A DNA stretch of 64,000 nt from Dichetophora obliterata (taxonomy: Eukaryota; Arthropoda; Insecta; Diptera; Sciomyzidae), in NCBI GenBank assembly GCA_963920525.1, contig OY986439.1, positions 17,827,319 through 17,891,318 of the forward strand. The letters are read 5' to 3'. Positions 35,831 to 47,573 of this stretch are shown piece after piece. The notes beneath the pieces were generated by a model. It was not told the origin of the DNA. It saw only the letters and a program-made list of their open reading frames with translations, and did no database searches. Numbering within the stretch: position 1 is the first letter of the stretch; each line of letters starts with the position of its first letter. The position numbers were made by a program, and so were the translations under genes.

Positions 35831-36473
35831 TTCGGACTTTAACTCACACATCAATGAAACTCGGTACGAACTTACTATTTAAACTTTGAAAACTTATTGC
35901 TTGCATTTGCGCAAATATTAAAAGAAAACGATAGTGTCCAAGAAAATAAAAATAATTGTGCGCGAAGAAAAATTATTTTTCGTCGTAAAAACATACATGT
36001 GAGTGAGATTGATAAGCATTTATTTTGAAATTCGCATGATAGCTCTTTCAAGTCTTAGACAATATTTCCATAGTTATTTTTATTATGGTAGCAACGCACC
36101 AGGTTTCAGCTCGTTTCTTTAATAAAAGTCTTTAAATAAAATTCGAAAACTTCAGGTCTGTCAAAATTCATACAATTTTTTCTATATTATATCAGAAAAT
36201 GGACTAAAACCAAGCAAAGAGTGGCTTGAATTCAGTTTAAAGGAATGATTTTTTAACTTACTTAGTAGTTATTAATTTTAATTCGGTACAACAATTAAGT
36301 TGACATTTTATACAAGACACATAAAAATCTACCTTAAATTTTTTAATTACGAGACTACTTTCAGGCAAGGGGACCTGATTTTTTATGCTTTTCTATCATT
36401 TTAAATTACACATAATTTTTAGATTACACAGTGATACACAGTGATAGATTACACAGTGCAACACATATTTTCG
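35831..36473. other. AT-rich spacer
   Basis: No gene. A short direct repeat of ACACAGTGATA occurs at 36425-36445. Confidence 0.5.
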
Positions 36474-37133
36474 GGTGTGAACCAAACCAATCTCAAACGA
36501 TAATATTTGACATCAATAACAAAAGCCCAAGCCCCTTTTTGCTCTACAACGTCAGAAATATTTTTTATAGTGGTTTTAAATTTAAATTTTTTTGGTCAAA
36601 ATAAAATTAAAATATATAAAAAATTATATGTTACACTTAATTCAGAGTGGTTCTTGTCCTCGGTAGCCTAAATTAAAATTATCCGGGGAATATTTTTTCG
36701 GAACACTTTAACCCCTTGGCTCCTTCCAGCATGGGTCAATTTGACCTTTTTTTTGGAGAAGACCCTTTAAGTCAACTTTGGTTAAAACTTTCCAAAAAAA
36801 TATTCTCCAGAAAATTTAATTAGGGTCACCGAAGCCAAGATACCTCTACGTGTTAAAGATTTCACATAAAAAACGGACCGAAAAGATAGTACATTTGCTT
36901 TTAAGCAACTATTGCATCGTGCGATATTAATATCTTCATTTAGTAATAAATTTGTAATATTATAACTGAACCGAAGAGAAGAACCAGCCTGAATTAAGTT
37001 TAACATATAATTTTTCATATTGTTTAATTCCATTTTTGACCAAAAGAAGTCAAATTTAAAACTACTGTTAGTAGACTTTGGCTTTTGTTATTGTGGTAAA
37101 ATACTATCGTTTGAGATTGGTTTGGTTCATCCC
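36474..37133. repeat. 660-bp palindrome with an inner TTAA-bounded segment
   Basis: GAACCAAACCAATCTCAAAC at 36479 pairs with GTTTGAGATTGGTTTGGTTC near 37109. ATATGTTACACTTAATTCAG near 36626 pairs with CTGAATTAAGTTTAACATAT near 36989. The inner part 36708-36861 begins TTAACCCCTTGGCTCC, and its complement begins TTAACACG with TTGGCTTCGG further in, so it may be a short piggyBac-like insertion. GGTCAATTTGACC (36734-36746) is an interrupted palindrome within it. Confidence 0.7.
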
Positions 37134-39175
37134 CGAGACAATGACCCTCATTTTGTGTCATAGTGTTATTTAAGACTCTTGCAAATCTATCATTTCATTA
37201 AAAAATTCACATGTTGTAAGATTAAAGACGGTTTTGTTAATTTTTTCAAAAAATGTTTCTAAAATTTTTTAAAAATTTTCCTATCTTAACAGATTTAAAC
37301 ACATTTGTTGTTATTTTGTTGTAAGTTTGTATTAGCTATTTTTTAAAGATTAAGTTTTTCGTCGAAGTAACATGTAAATATGTTGATATTTATATGGGAA
37401 TTTTAAAATTTGACTAAAGAATATAAACTAATGTCGTCAATTTTTAAACATGTGTATTTTTCAGTGTAGTTTTTAGAGACTATCGTTGGCCACAATCGAT
37501 AGTCATACTGATGTCGATGGTTCTGACTAACGATAGTCTTCCACCACCATACGGAAGCGCATTGCACATGGGTCAGTAGGTCGCCATGTTTATTTCAAAG
37601 ATTGTGCTTGACTGAGGTTATCATAACGTCGACATTGAATTGGAATTACTATGAACTAGTAGAGATAATATATATATATATATTTATATAGCTACTGAAT
37701 GAAATACTCAGAGGAGATAAGCGGTATTAGAAACAGATTGAGATGGATGATTTAATGCCTCACTCACTGTTTCTTAAAGTAAATATAGCAAATAATTTAA
37801 GCAAATATTATTAAATGAAAATGTACGGCAATTTTGCATTTTTGCTTATAGCAGTGTTTTATTGTATTTTTATTTTGTTTGTTTTTTCTTATTATAATTA
37901 TAGCTCGTCATTGTTCCAGCAAAAATTTATGTGTTGTGCTTAATGTAAACGCACGAAGGCAATTAATTTTAATTATATTGTGATTAGTTGTTATTTAAGA
38001 GGAAATTTAGTGCTTACTTTGATTAAGAGATAGAGATAATTATTTGCATAAATAGTTGGAAAACGGTTTTACTCTCAAAAAAAAGTAATGCCACAATTAA
38101 GAACAAAATAAAATGCTTAAAAGAGTTTTAATACATAACTAGTATCGCGAGCGGCCGAGATTCGACCAACTGTCACATCTTATGGTAAAATGAAGGTATT
38201 TCATCCGCCAAAATTAAAATCACCACATTTTACATAATCTTTTAACAAAAAAATTTTTGTGAAATAACGCACGACCGACCTCCCTCCCCACAATTCTCTA
38301 TTTCACGTTTCGTCATAAATAATGACCCCCCTCTCAATACCACATTTGTCCTAAATATCCAACTCCCCTTAACCTTAAAATGTGTTATATATTATGTAGA
38401 AAGCACCTACATAATAACGAATTTGCTTTCAAAAGTTTTGTAGTAAACATTAAATAAAATATTGAAACAAAAATTTTTTTGCCGTAACGCACGCACAACT
38501 GACGCCTCTATATATCGCATATCGTCAAAAATATTCAAACCCCTCTCCATCCATAAATGCGTATTATAGAAATTATGAATGCAACCGTTGAATTTTATGT
38601 TTGTTTAAACACTTGCTTTAATTTCCGCTTTCTTTCACTAACATCCGTTATTGACAAGAGTCGTATTCCTTGTAGAAGAGAAAATAAGCAATTGTCAATG
38701 CTACCTGGTTATTATTCTACCATGACTTAACGTAACATGTATACTTTAGAATTAAATAAAAATATCGACACTGAATCAATAAATCTACATTTAATTTTTA
38801 AATTTAATATTGCTCTTTTTTAAGAAACCCTTTATTTGATTTTGTCTCAGCAACGCTGTTTGAATGTGAGCGAAAAGATTTGGAAAAAAAAGCTACAACA
38901 ACCATACAGCTCTGTTTTTTTCACTCTCGCATTCACTCTCACGTAGCAACGCTGGTCAATAGAGCGAATGTGAGGCTTTGTATTTTGATGCTGTATTTTA
39001 TATGAGGAAAAAAGTGTTTTTAATTTCTAATTTTTCCCTGATTAATTGACAAAACATTTGAGTTAAAATTATATTGTGCACTTGGTATGAACCAGACCTT
39101 TCAAATGATATAAGTTTCATTCGAATGATTTGTCTTAAAGTCGGGAAGAAGGGGCTAAAGTTTTGTGTTTACGTA
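37134..39175. other. AT-rich spacer with a (TA)n tract
   Basis: No gene. (TA)n at about 37668-37684. CGATAGT-rich text at 37480-37540. C-rich, gene-poor DNA at 38270-38350. Confidence 0.5.
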
Positions 39176-39704
39176 TTAACCCTTTACCGCTCCATGTTGC
39201 AGATCTGCAACATTTAGAAATTGCTCTAGAAAAATAACTCAAAGACATCAAATAAAGTCGGAATTCTTATAAATTACTCATGAACATTCCAAATAACTCT
39301 CACTTTCCAATTAGAGAGTAAATCAATAAACAGTTATTATGTATTATGTTATTAAATGCGTCATTTTGAATTTGGCAGCATTTTGTGTTTCGTAATATTT
39401 TAATTATATTTTTAAATGACAAAAATTGTAATAAAAAGAGTTTATAATTAAAAAAAAGGTAAACAACTTTTTGGTAAGTTATTAAACTACATTAATCATG
39501 AATGATTATTTTAAAAGCAATGTTATATTTACTGACTTATGTAAATATTTATATCTGCAAAAAAAAGAAAGATTTTTTGCAAATATTTTTGTAAATAAAG
39601 TATTAATATCAAAACAAAAGGTGTTTTTATTTATTTTTACGACAGTTTAAGAGATTTTTAGGTAAAAAAATTTGAATAGGCGTTATTGAGCGATAAAGGG
39701 TTAA
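39176..39704. mobile_element. piggyBac-like MITE 4 (TTAA ends, 529 bp)
   Basis: Left TTAACCCTTTACCGCTCC at 39176; the complement of the right end is TTAACCCTTTATCGCTCA, ending at 39704. The perfect 20-bp palindrome ATGTTGCAGATCTGCAACAT (39194-39213) starts 18 bp inside the left end. The interior is AT-rich and non-coding. This is the clearest member of the group. Confidence 0.8.
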
Positions 39705-40084
39705 TAAATAGATACTACTGGTGGAAGTCCAAATTGGCACATGAAAGGTCAGCATAATTCGAGTACGAATAATTTAATGGCGTTAATCGTTTTATAAACA
39801 TTTGTCCTATTTACAAAGGTACTCATGGTCAAAAATTAAATATATGTAGATTAAGTTTTTGTTACAATTTTTCGTCTTTATGTAGATATTCAAAAGGAAC
39901 ATGTATTTTCTAAAGGACATGTATGTATGTAAGACCGGATCGAAAAAAAAGTGTATGATGAGCTCCGTCCAAAATATTCAATGGCTCATTGCAGTACTCT
40001 CCACGACAGGATTTCGCGATAAGTTAACCCTTAGGCTAGCTGGAATTTTTTCAAAAAAGTGTCTTTTTTTTATTGATTGCTAAA

Positions 40085-40305
40085 ATTTTTGGGTGATTGT
40101 TCTTTTTGAGATTGGGCGATTGTTCATAATAAATGTTGGCCCAAATTTTGAAGAATGAATAATTGCCCAAAAATATTTTTTGTGCGATTGTTCATTTTGT
40201 TATGTCTTATTTAGGATGGCCATTATGGCCGTAAAATGATATGGCAAAGTTTTTTGGGTGATTGTTCATTTTGGGTTTGGGCGATTGTAATTTGGGCGAT
40301 TATTA
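40085..40305. repeat. Scattered GGGCGATTGTTCATTTT repeats in both orientations
   Basis: TTTTTGGGTGATTGTTC at 40087, GGGCGATTGTTCATAAT near 40115, the complement GAATAATTGCCCAAAAAT near 40157, TGCGATTGTTCATTTTG near 40182, and GGTGATTGTTCATTTTGGG near 40257. Spacing is irregular. Origin unknown; related text occurs at 19455. Confidence 0.6.
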
Positions 40306-40639
40306 GCACAACCGTCAAGAGCGGCTGATTCCACAAGAGCCGCACCATTCATAGTGAAAGGAGGTAAGGAGCAATCCATCCGCTTGTGGGTTAATCTGCA
40401 GCACTGGGTCTTGCTTGCATTGGATTTTACTCTATTAGCAAGACCTCACCTGGGGATTTTTTTAGATCATTAATGAGTGTATCTAACATATATTAACTGT
40501 TCCTCTCAAAATCCATAGAACTTGTGCGTTTTTAAAATAAATATAAATGACAAGTCTGCAATTTATTGTCTGCAAGTAGGCCTTAAATTCTGAAAAAATT
40601 GCACTGCCAAATTTTGAATTATAGCTCTTTTTTCCTCTA
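40306..40639. other. Spacer, perhaps the 3' UTR of the adjacent minus-strand LINE
   Basis: GC-richer than its surroundings to about 40460 (AGCAAGACCTCACCTGGGG), then AT-rich. No frame of its own. Confidence 0.35.
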
Positions 40640-42090
40640 TAATCTCAAAAGTGTAAATTTCCACATATGACATTCGACGAAATGTTGTTGTCGTACGCAA
40701 ACGAATATATTGGGTTATGAGTCAACGATAAAAGGTCGTTGATAAAAACCAGAAACAAGGTTGGCGATAGAACCGAACGCTGCGGTACTCTTTGTGAACA
40801 TGCTGGCGTGCTCCTTGGACGAAATGACGTTAACTCAGGCATTTCCTTGAGAAAACTCGGGATCCGGAAAAACCTATGGAAACCGTATTGACGATCACTG
40901 AGCAGTTGGAAGGGCTCCAGATAGTTCATAATGTTTAAGTCTATAACGCTCTCCAGTTCTGTAGTTTGCAGGGTTCGTGGCATCGCCCTTTTAGGTACCC
41001 GTTGGATGTTTTCTACCTTCCAACAAGTTGGAATACTCCTGTTCTGTAGGAGATATTAAAGAGAATGCACAAAGGCTGAGCCCGCAAAGAAGCAAACATT
41101 TTAAGCACAATTGGCGATATGTCATCAGGACTAGAGGCTCTGTTTATGTTGAGATTTGTAAGGATCTTTTTTGATTCTTCGCTATTTTAACAAATGACCA
41201 AACATTTTTGCTCCATTTGGGCAAAGAAGAAACTATTCTCGAAGGCGAGCTTCGTGCAGAAACTTTTAGCGTCTTAAAATGGCATTGCAGCGATTCCTTG
41301 CCTCGATGCGAAATTTTTTGGTTTCTGCATTCTTTTTAGAAAGCCAATTCTGAAAGGTTTCCTCTTTGGACCTGACTGTAACCCTACAAGTCTTAGTAAA
41401 CCACAATCTTGTAGGAGCAATGAGGATCCTTTTTGCTTAATGGTTCTCATCTGATTGGGAATGATATACTGTATAACCAGTAAAATAATGTCTTGTACCA
41501 TGACAGCCAAGGCATTCAAATTTCTATCAGAAAACATAATTTCCAACTGAAGAAGCGATCAAAATTATTGAACGTAGTCCAATTTGCATTTCTTTAAAAT
41601 CATGCAGTCCTCTTCGAAGCTCAAGACGCAGAGGTGCATGGGTAAGTATATGGAAAAACAGCTGAGATGGTACAATGGTCCAAGTTACCAAGAGGTGCTT
41701 TAGCACTCACATTATCGTCAGAAAAAGATCAAGGATATTATGGGTATACATATCACTTTGAGGGGAAAAAGTGGATTCCTTCACTACTGTTATCAAATAG
41801 TTCGATTCAGCAAATAGCTCAAAATCTTGCCATATATATGTCAATGAACTTCTATAGATAAAACAGATATACAGCAAGTGTGAGTGAAAAATGAACCTAA
41901 CCCAGATTGAGTAAAACTCTGGATCGATCACGATAAGAGTCCTCTCACACTGGTAGGCTTCATCCGTAGGGAGATGTCGCTAAGCGAAGAAAACAATGTC
42001 AGTAAGCGATGTCCAGGTATATGAAAATTCAGTAGATCTGCATCCTTGGCCACCTGGGACTTGCCTAGTGCCCAGGCGATTAATTAATGT
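40640..42090 (-). pseudogene. Decayed endonuclease-RT LINE relic (Jockey/CR1 group)
   Basis: Minus-strand frames show, in order: an APE-endonuclease-like stretch around 42080-41650 with WVRFIFHSHLLYICFIYRSS and later HNILDLFLT; an inter-domain stretch at 41546-41274; and RT text at 40983-40645 with VPQRSVLSPTLFLVFINDLL (motif B, G changed to R) and SFAYDNN where the catalytic ADD should be. Stops and frame changes separate the pieces, and the DD pair is lost, so it is dead. In life it would have nicked target DNA and reverse transcribed its own RNA. Despite its decay, this is the only LINE in the window that retains recognisable endonuclease sequence. The 3' end is unclear. Confidence 0.68.
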
Positions 42091-42708
42091 TTAGCTTCAA
42101 AGTGTTAAATTAAAAAATTAAATTTTGTAGACATTTTTAGTAATTGTACTCTAAATAGACTAGAATGGCAGAGTGAAGCCTATTTAATGCCTAATAGTAT
42201 TTTATTAGAAATTGTGAACCAGCATTTAATATAATTTCCCATAAAACCTAGACTGTCTTAAAGTGGCTCAATATGGATGAACTAAAAACTAATTTTGATT
42301 TTCACCTCATGTGTCGAAATCTCTAGAAAAGTAACAATTATTGGAAAAGTTTAATTTTGTTTTCTATTAAATCTTTAAATTACATCTCAAAGAATATTTC
42401 TTGTGATGATCGTCTCGCTCGATCTTCTAGTTAAAGTGTTATACCCACAAATATATTGAACAAACTCGATGACTTCGGTTAGTTTCTCTTTATAGGTATA
42501 TGTTTAAATATATTTTTTTGTGAAGTCTTTTTTTTTAAAGTAATGTAAATTTGTTGAGCTTCTTAACTCAACCGCTTATAACTCAATACAACCCAAAGAT
42601 TTCTTCCACCGAAGCCAAGTTAAAAATCTGTTCTAGGTGCAGAACAAAAACATAGTTTAAGATAAAATAAAAATAACATTATACTTCGAAAACTTTAATA
42701 CAACTCAC
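42091..42708. other. AT-rich spacer, possibly the start of an intron on the minus strand
   Basis: No frame or repeat recognised. It would be intronic if the donor at 42709/42708 is real. Confidence 0.4.
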
Positions 42709-42850
42709 CTTGAGTATAGTAAATTCTCTGGCACAACTGACGACACTCTCGATGATGATGTTGCACTCACTTCACAACCGTTGGAGAACTCCAGGGGCGT
42801 TGCTTTTACAATGAGTGAGTGACTGACGTGACTGAATGACTGAGTGAGTG
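42709..42850 (-). promoter_or_regulatory. Candidate promoter and 5' exon with a consensus splice donor
   Basis: On the minus strand TCAGTC, a match to the fly initiator TCAKTY, occurs three times within 25 bp (complements of 42839-42844, 42830-42835 and 42821-42826). About 110 bp further on is CTCAAG|GTGAGTTG, a consensus 5' splice site with the break between 42709 and 42708. The stretch between is GC-richer than its surroundings and, from the proposed start, contains no ATG, as expected for a non-coding leader exon. A leader-like frame reading through it starts upstream on TTG and has a hydrophobic beginning, but I do not favour it as protein. No downstream exon is identified. Chance is not excluded. 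Confidence 0.3.
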
Positions 42851-44917
42851 ATGCCGAGAAGGTCACGCAGAAAATCAACAAAAGCAGTAGAATTGATAAA
42901 ACAAATAGCAAAAAACCGAACTACACACCGAATACTAAAAGAAAAACACAAAATGGTAGATTGGTGGAAACCTCAAAACAAACACAAGAGCCGCACGTAA
43001 ATCGCACACGTAAGAATAACCGAATACTCGTACGAAAAAAAAGTAGGCAAAAAAGCTGTTAACAGTTGGAAAAACGCGGTTAAATTTCAGATTAAAGATT
43101 TACTTATTTTTTTTATGATTTTTTTTCCTCGTGTCTCTCTACCTCACTTTTGCACAACTTTTTCTTTTTGAAAGAATAAAATGGGATGAGCCACAAAAAT
43201 AACACACACGGACGTGTTCACGTGCTGGATGAAAAAAAAGCGTCGCAATATTCTTTTGCTTTTGACTATGCTAAAAAGATTTTATTTTTTTTTTATTTTA
43301 TTATTTTGATTATATTTTGGAACTTTGAATTGAAATCACGTTATATTCGAAATTAGCAAAAAATCGTTAGCGACGAGTGAAGCAGACAAAAGTGTCAACA
43401 TGCAGGCAAAATGCAGGCGAAATACGGGCGGGAGTTGAGCACGTTTTCGACTGTAGTCGCAGCTTTAACTTTAGTTCTTTTTTTTTAGAATTTCGGCGAC
43501 ACACTTTTACTTGATTTCCTTCAACGAACAATTGTTTGGAGTTGACTTTCTAGACTTTTATGACGATTTTTAGCTCTTTTTGACAGAGGCGACAAATTTG
43601 TTTATTTATTTTTTCAAATCAACAGTTATTGATTTTGTTTTTATTATTGTTTTGTTATTTATTTTTTTTTATTCGTTTTTATTTCAATATTTTTTGTGAT
43701 AAGTTTTCAAACAACTGCTGTTGAAAATTTAAATTTTGTTAACGGCTTAGTAAATGTTAATTTTAAACTGCATTTATGGTTATTTTTACTCTATTGACTA
43801 ATTATTCAATACTGCACAAAAGTGTGTTGCTTTCACTTTCTAGCTTTTGCTAAAATTGTTTTTGAGTTCATGGGCATGTTACTATTGCAGCTTCTTCAAG
43901 TGTTTTACAGATGTCAAGTTTAACAGCTGGCGTTAATCTAAAAGAGATTAAAAAAATATTATGTTAATATTATTGTTAAAGTAACTAAAAGTTTTATTTG
44001 TTCATGGTAATCATAAATTAAAACAACGGTAAAAACAACAACATGATTTTGGCGTTAAATGGTTTTAATAATAATAAAAAAAAAACTGCTAAACAAAAGC
44101 ATGTTTTATGTTTCATGTAAGCAAACTTCAATGTTATTAACATAGTTCTGCTGCGTTTGCTTCTTTTACTACAGGCAGCAAAAATGTTAAGTTCAAAAGT
44201 CAGCAAAAAATAAGCAAAATAAAGCTTGAAACTTTGCAATTTACATTGTTTTTAATGATGAATTTATGACAACAAATAAAATGAATAAAACAAAACCAGT
44301 AGTAAATATCAAAAAGAGTTGAACCGAACATATTATTTCCCTTTATTAGCATTCGAAAGCATTCAATGCAAAACCAACGACAACAGCAACTAAATATTTG
44401 TAAAGATATACTGCATAATTATGCTACCAAAGGTTTTTGTTCAGCTGTTATACAAACAGTAGGTAATATAGTATAACCGCCAAAGAACCCGCACAATACA
44501 ATACAATGAAATAAAAATTATATTTATAATGGTCGCTGACTGTTCGTATTGTTTGCTGTAGCTCGCTGCTATTACTTTTGTTGTTTTCGAACGTAACAAT
44601 AACTCGAAATTCCCTTCACTTTTATGTAGGTGTTTTATTCTTTTTTTCTTTTATTTTTATTTTAGCATTCGCGTATTTTTCGTAGTTTGGTTTTTATTTA
44701 GCATTCGGTTCGGTAGTATTGCAAAAATCAATATGAAAGAGAACTATTTTCACAACATTTTTGTTTGCTAACAAGAGTGCGTGTCATATTCATTTTCCCT
44801 ATTTGCGACAGTGGAAAATGTGTAAAGATTGTTTTAAGATTTGTAGATAAGTCAAATATCTATGCTTTGATATAAAAAACCCATAGAATTTAAGTATTAA
44901 CGAAGTAAAATTACAGA
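42851..44917. other. Spacer upstream of the candidate promoter
   Basis: AT-rich with T-tracts (43110-43320, 43610-43690). 43330-43480 is richer in GC. No protein-like frame is convincing on either strand. Confidence 0.4.
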
Positions 44918-45901
44918 TAAAGGTAAAGGTAAAGGTAAAGGTAAAGGTAAAGGTAAAGGTAAAGGTAAAGGTAAAGGTAAAGGTAAAGGTAAAGGTAAAG
45001 GTAAAGGTAAAGGTAAAGGTAAAGGTAAAGGTAAAGGTAAAGGTAAAGGTAAAGGTAAAGGTAAAGGTAAAGGTAAAGGTAAAGGTAAAGGTAAAGGTAA
45101 AGGTAAAGGTAAAGGTAAAGGTAAAGGTAAAGGTAAAGGTAAAGGTAAAGGTAAAGGTAAAGGTAAAGGTAAAGGTAAAGGTAAAGGTAAAGGTAAAGGT
45201 AAAGGTAAAGGTAAAGGTAAAGGTAAAGGTAAAGGTAAAGGTAAAGGTAAAGGTAAAGGTAAAGGTAAAGGTAAAGGTAAAGGTAAAGGTAAAGGTAAAG
45301 GTAAAGGTAAAGGTAAAGGTAAAGGTAAAGGTAAAGGTAAAGGTAAAGGTAAAGGTAAAGGTAAAGGTAAAGGTAAAGGTAAAGGTAAAGGTAAAGGTAA
45401 AGGTAAAGGTAAAGGTAAAGGTAAAGGTAAAGGTAAAGGTAAAGGTAAAGGTAAAGGTAAAAGTAAAGGTAAAGGTAAAGGTAAAGGTAAAGGTAAAGGT
45501 AAAGGTAAAGGTAAAGGTAAAGGTAAAGGTAAAGGTAAAGGTAAAGGTAAAGGTAAAGGTAAAGGTAAAGGTAAAGGTAAAGGTAAAGGTAAAGGTAAAG
45601 GTAAAGGTAAAGGTAAAGGTAAAGGTAAAGGTAAAGGTAAAGGTAAAGGTAAAGGTAAAGGTAAAGGTAAAGGTAAAGGTAAAGGTAAAGGTAAAGGTAA
45701 AGGTAAAGGTAAAGGTAAAGGTAAAGGTAAAGGTAAAGGTAAAGGTAAAGGTAAAGGTAAAGGTAAAGGTAAAGGTAAAGGTAAAGGTAAAGGTAAAGGT
45801 AAAGGTAAAGGTAAAGGTAAAGGTAAAGGTAAAGGTAAAGGTAAAGGTAAAGGTGAAGGTAAAGGTAAAGTCAAAAGGAAAAGTAAAGGTAAAGGTAAAG
45901 G
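44918..45901. repeat. (AAAGGT)n array, ~984 bp, ~164 copies
   Basis: An almost pure hexanucleotide array. The visible departures are G-to-A at 45462, A-to-G at 45855, and a scrambled end from about 45871 to 45893 before the last units. On the minus strand it is (ACCTTT)n, and because 6 is a multiple of 3 two frames remain open: one reads Phe-Thr repeats (44799-46100), another Leu-Pro repeats (44897-45874). These frames follow from the repeat and are not evidence of a gene. GG every six bases could allow two-tetrad G-quadruplexes (inference). Confidence 0.98.
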
Positions 45902-46299
45902 AAGAGATCGTTTGATTTCTTCGACAGTCTAGCGTAGGGCTGAGCAAAATTTTTGAAACTTTCAGCAGCAGTGGGCAAGAAGCAATAAGCACAGTGCACA
46001 TTCGTCTGATAGATAAATTTGAGGTGAATCGGAAAGCGGAACGGAAAATTGTGAGATAATTAAGAGCGCAGCTTTTATGAAAGTGTGAGAGTGAGAGCAT
46101 GATGTTGTGAAAAGCAAGTGCTGCATATTCTACATATTAAGAAAATTGTTCCTTAAGGGGAAATATACATCCAAAAGCCAAAAACAAGGGTCATGTATAT
46201 GCATTTTTTTAAGGAAACCTAAGGGATATTTTTGAATGAGGGTTTTTGTACCTAAAAATATACACATACGAGGGTATGTTTATTTTTTTATATAAAGAA
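45902..46299. other. Spacer between the hexamer array and the mariner
   Basis: Purine-rich, no gene recognised. Confidence 0.45.
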
Positions 46300-47573
46300 A
46301 TTCAATATAAAGGTAGATACAGCATTTTTTGTAGAGCGCTGTGAAAAAAGGTGAAAAGCGATCAATTTGAACCATGGAAAGATACACAATCGAGCAATGC
46401 GTAAAAGTTATTCAGGCTTATTATGAAAATGGACGTACAAATCAAACTGCATATCGTGCACTTCGTGATTTTTTTGGTCAATTTTATCGTCCAAATGTGA
46501 GTAAAATCGGAAAAAACGTGCAAAAATTTGAGAAGACCGGGTCTGTAGGAGATGTGAAAACACCATTGCATGCTCAAACAGCTCGTACTGCAGAAAATAT
46601 TGCTGCTGTTAGCGATAGTTTGGCTGAAGAGCCGTCCACCTCAACTACTCGTCGTCGTGCCCAGCAATTGCACCTCTTACGCTCGTCGTTGATGAACATT
46701 ATGCATAAAGACTTGCACTTACACGTTTACAAGGTGCAATTGACTTAAGAACTAAATAAAGCCTCTTGACTATTTTAAGCGTCGTCAATGGTCAGAATGG
46801 TGGCAATAAATGGCAACAATGGATGATCAATTTTCGAAAAAAATCATCTTCAGTGATGAGGCACATTTTCACCTCAGTGGATTCGTCAATAAGCAGAATT
46901 GCCGTATTTGGGCGAATGATAATCCAAGAGTGATTGTCGCAAAACCAATGCACCCACAAAGAGTGACTGTTTGGTGCGGTTTATGAGCTGGCGGCATCAT
47001 CGGGCCGTATTTTTTCCAAAATGAGGCTGGTCAGGCAGTTACTGTGGATGGTATTCGCTATCGTGAGATGATAACGAACTTTTTAAGGCCCGAATTAAGA
47101 GATATGGATGTGGACGGTATACGGTTTCAACAAGGATGGTGCCACTTGCCACACAGCTAACGAAACAATGGCTCTTTTGTGCGACAAATTCAATGGTCGT
47201 ATTATCTCACGTGGTGGCGATGTCAATTGGCCGCCAAGATCATGTGATTTGACACAGTTGGACTTATTTCTTTGGGGTTATTTGAAATAAAAGCTGTACG
47301 TCGATAAGCCAGCAACAATTCAGGAGCTAAAGGATGAGATAATTCGGCACATTAACGGCATAGAACCTCAATTATGCCTCAGCTTCATCGAAAATTGGAC
47401 CATCGGATGGAGGTGTGCCGCCGAGGTCGCGGCGGCCATTTTGACGATATTTTGTTCCATACATAATTGAACTATACCAATATTATCACAATTAAAAGAA
47501 ATGACAATAGTTTCCTAAATAATTTGTGTTTTATTCAAAATCAACATCGGCTTTTAAAATTTAACCACCCTTT
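46300..47573 (+). mobile_element. Mariner-family transposon, 5' terminus missing
   Basis: Carries a broken transposase (next entry). After its stop, about 75 bp of AT-rich DNA leads to ATCGGCTTTTAAAATTTAAC followed by CACCCTTTA, ending near 47573. This reads inward as TAAAGGGTGGTTAAATTTTA, a plausible right inverted repeat with a TA edge. No matching left repeat is visible in the 120 bp before the start codon, so the left end is lost or badly decayed. Confidence 0.75.
46374..47466 (+). pseudogene. Mariner transposase pseudogene with DD41D spacing (rosa-like)
   Basis: Starts MERYTIEQCVKVIQAYYENG with a paired helix-turn-helix region (about residues 1-110) that would bind the TIR. This frame ends at a TAA at 46746. 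Further text in other frames gives FSDEAHFHLSGFVNKQNCRIW (first catalytic D), DGATCHTANE (second D) and SCDLTQLDLFLWGY (third D). Forty-one residues separate the second and third D, the spacing of the rosa group; classical mariners have 34. Damage: TAA at 46746, a few extra bases near 46758, TGA at 46983, one extra G at about 47134 just before the second D, TAA at 47288, and a frame change near 47405. The end CRRGRGGHFDDILFHT is family-typical. Inactive. Confidence 0.88.

Noticed and set aside
32348..37555. A 5.2-kb hAT element bounded by TGGTGGGAAAATATC and the complement GGTGGTGGAAGACTATCG
   Set aside because: The shared part is short, the rest is CGATA-rich simple text, and flanking 8-mers do not match.
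42844..43062. Lys/Arg-rich 72-codon frame opposite the candidate promoter
   Set aside because: Low-complexity, no known motif, overlaps the better-supported minus-strand signal.
44918..45901. Telomeric repeat or CRISPR array
   Set aside because: AAAGGT is not the insect telomere unit (TTAGG) and the array has no spacers; flies also use retroelement telomeres.
44799..46100. A 433-codon Phe-Thr repeat frame and a 325-codon Leu-Pro repeat frame as protein genes
   Set aside because: They are two frames of the same pure hexanucleotide array; non-repeat ends have no recognisable domain and there is no start or splice context.
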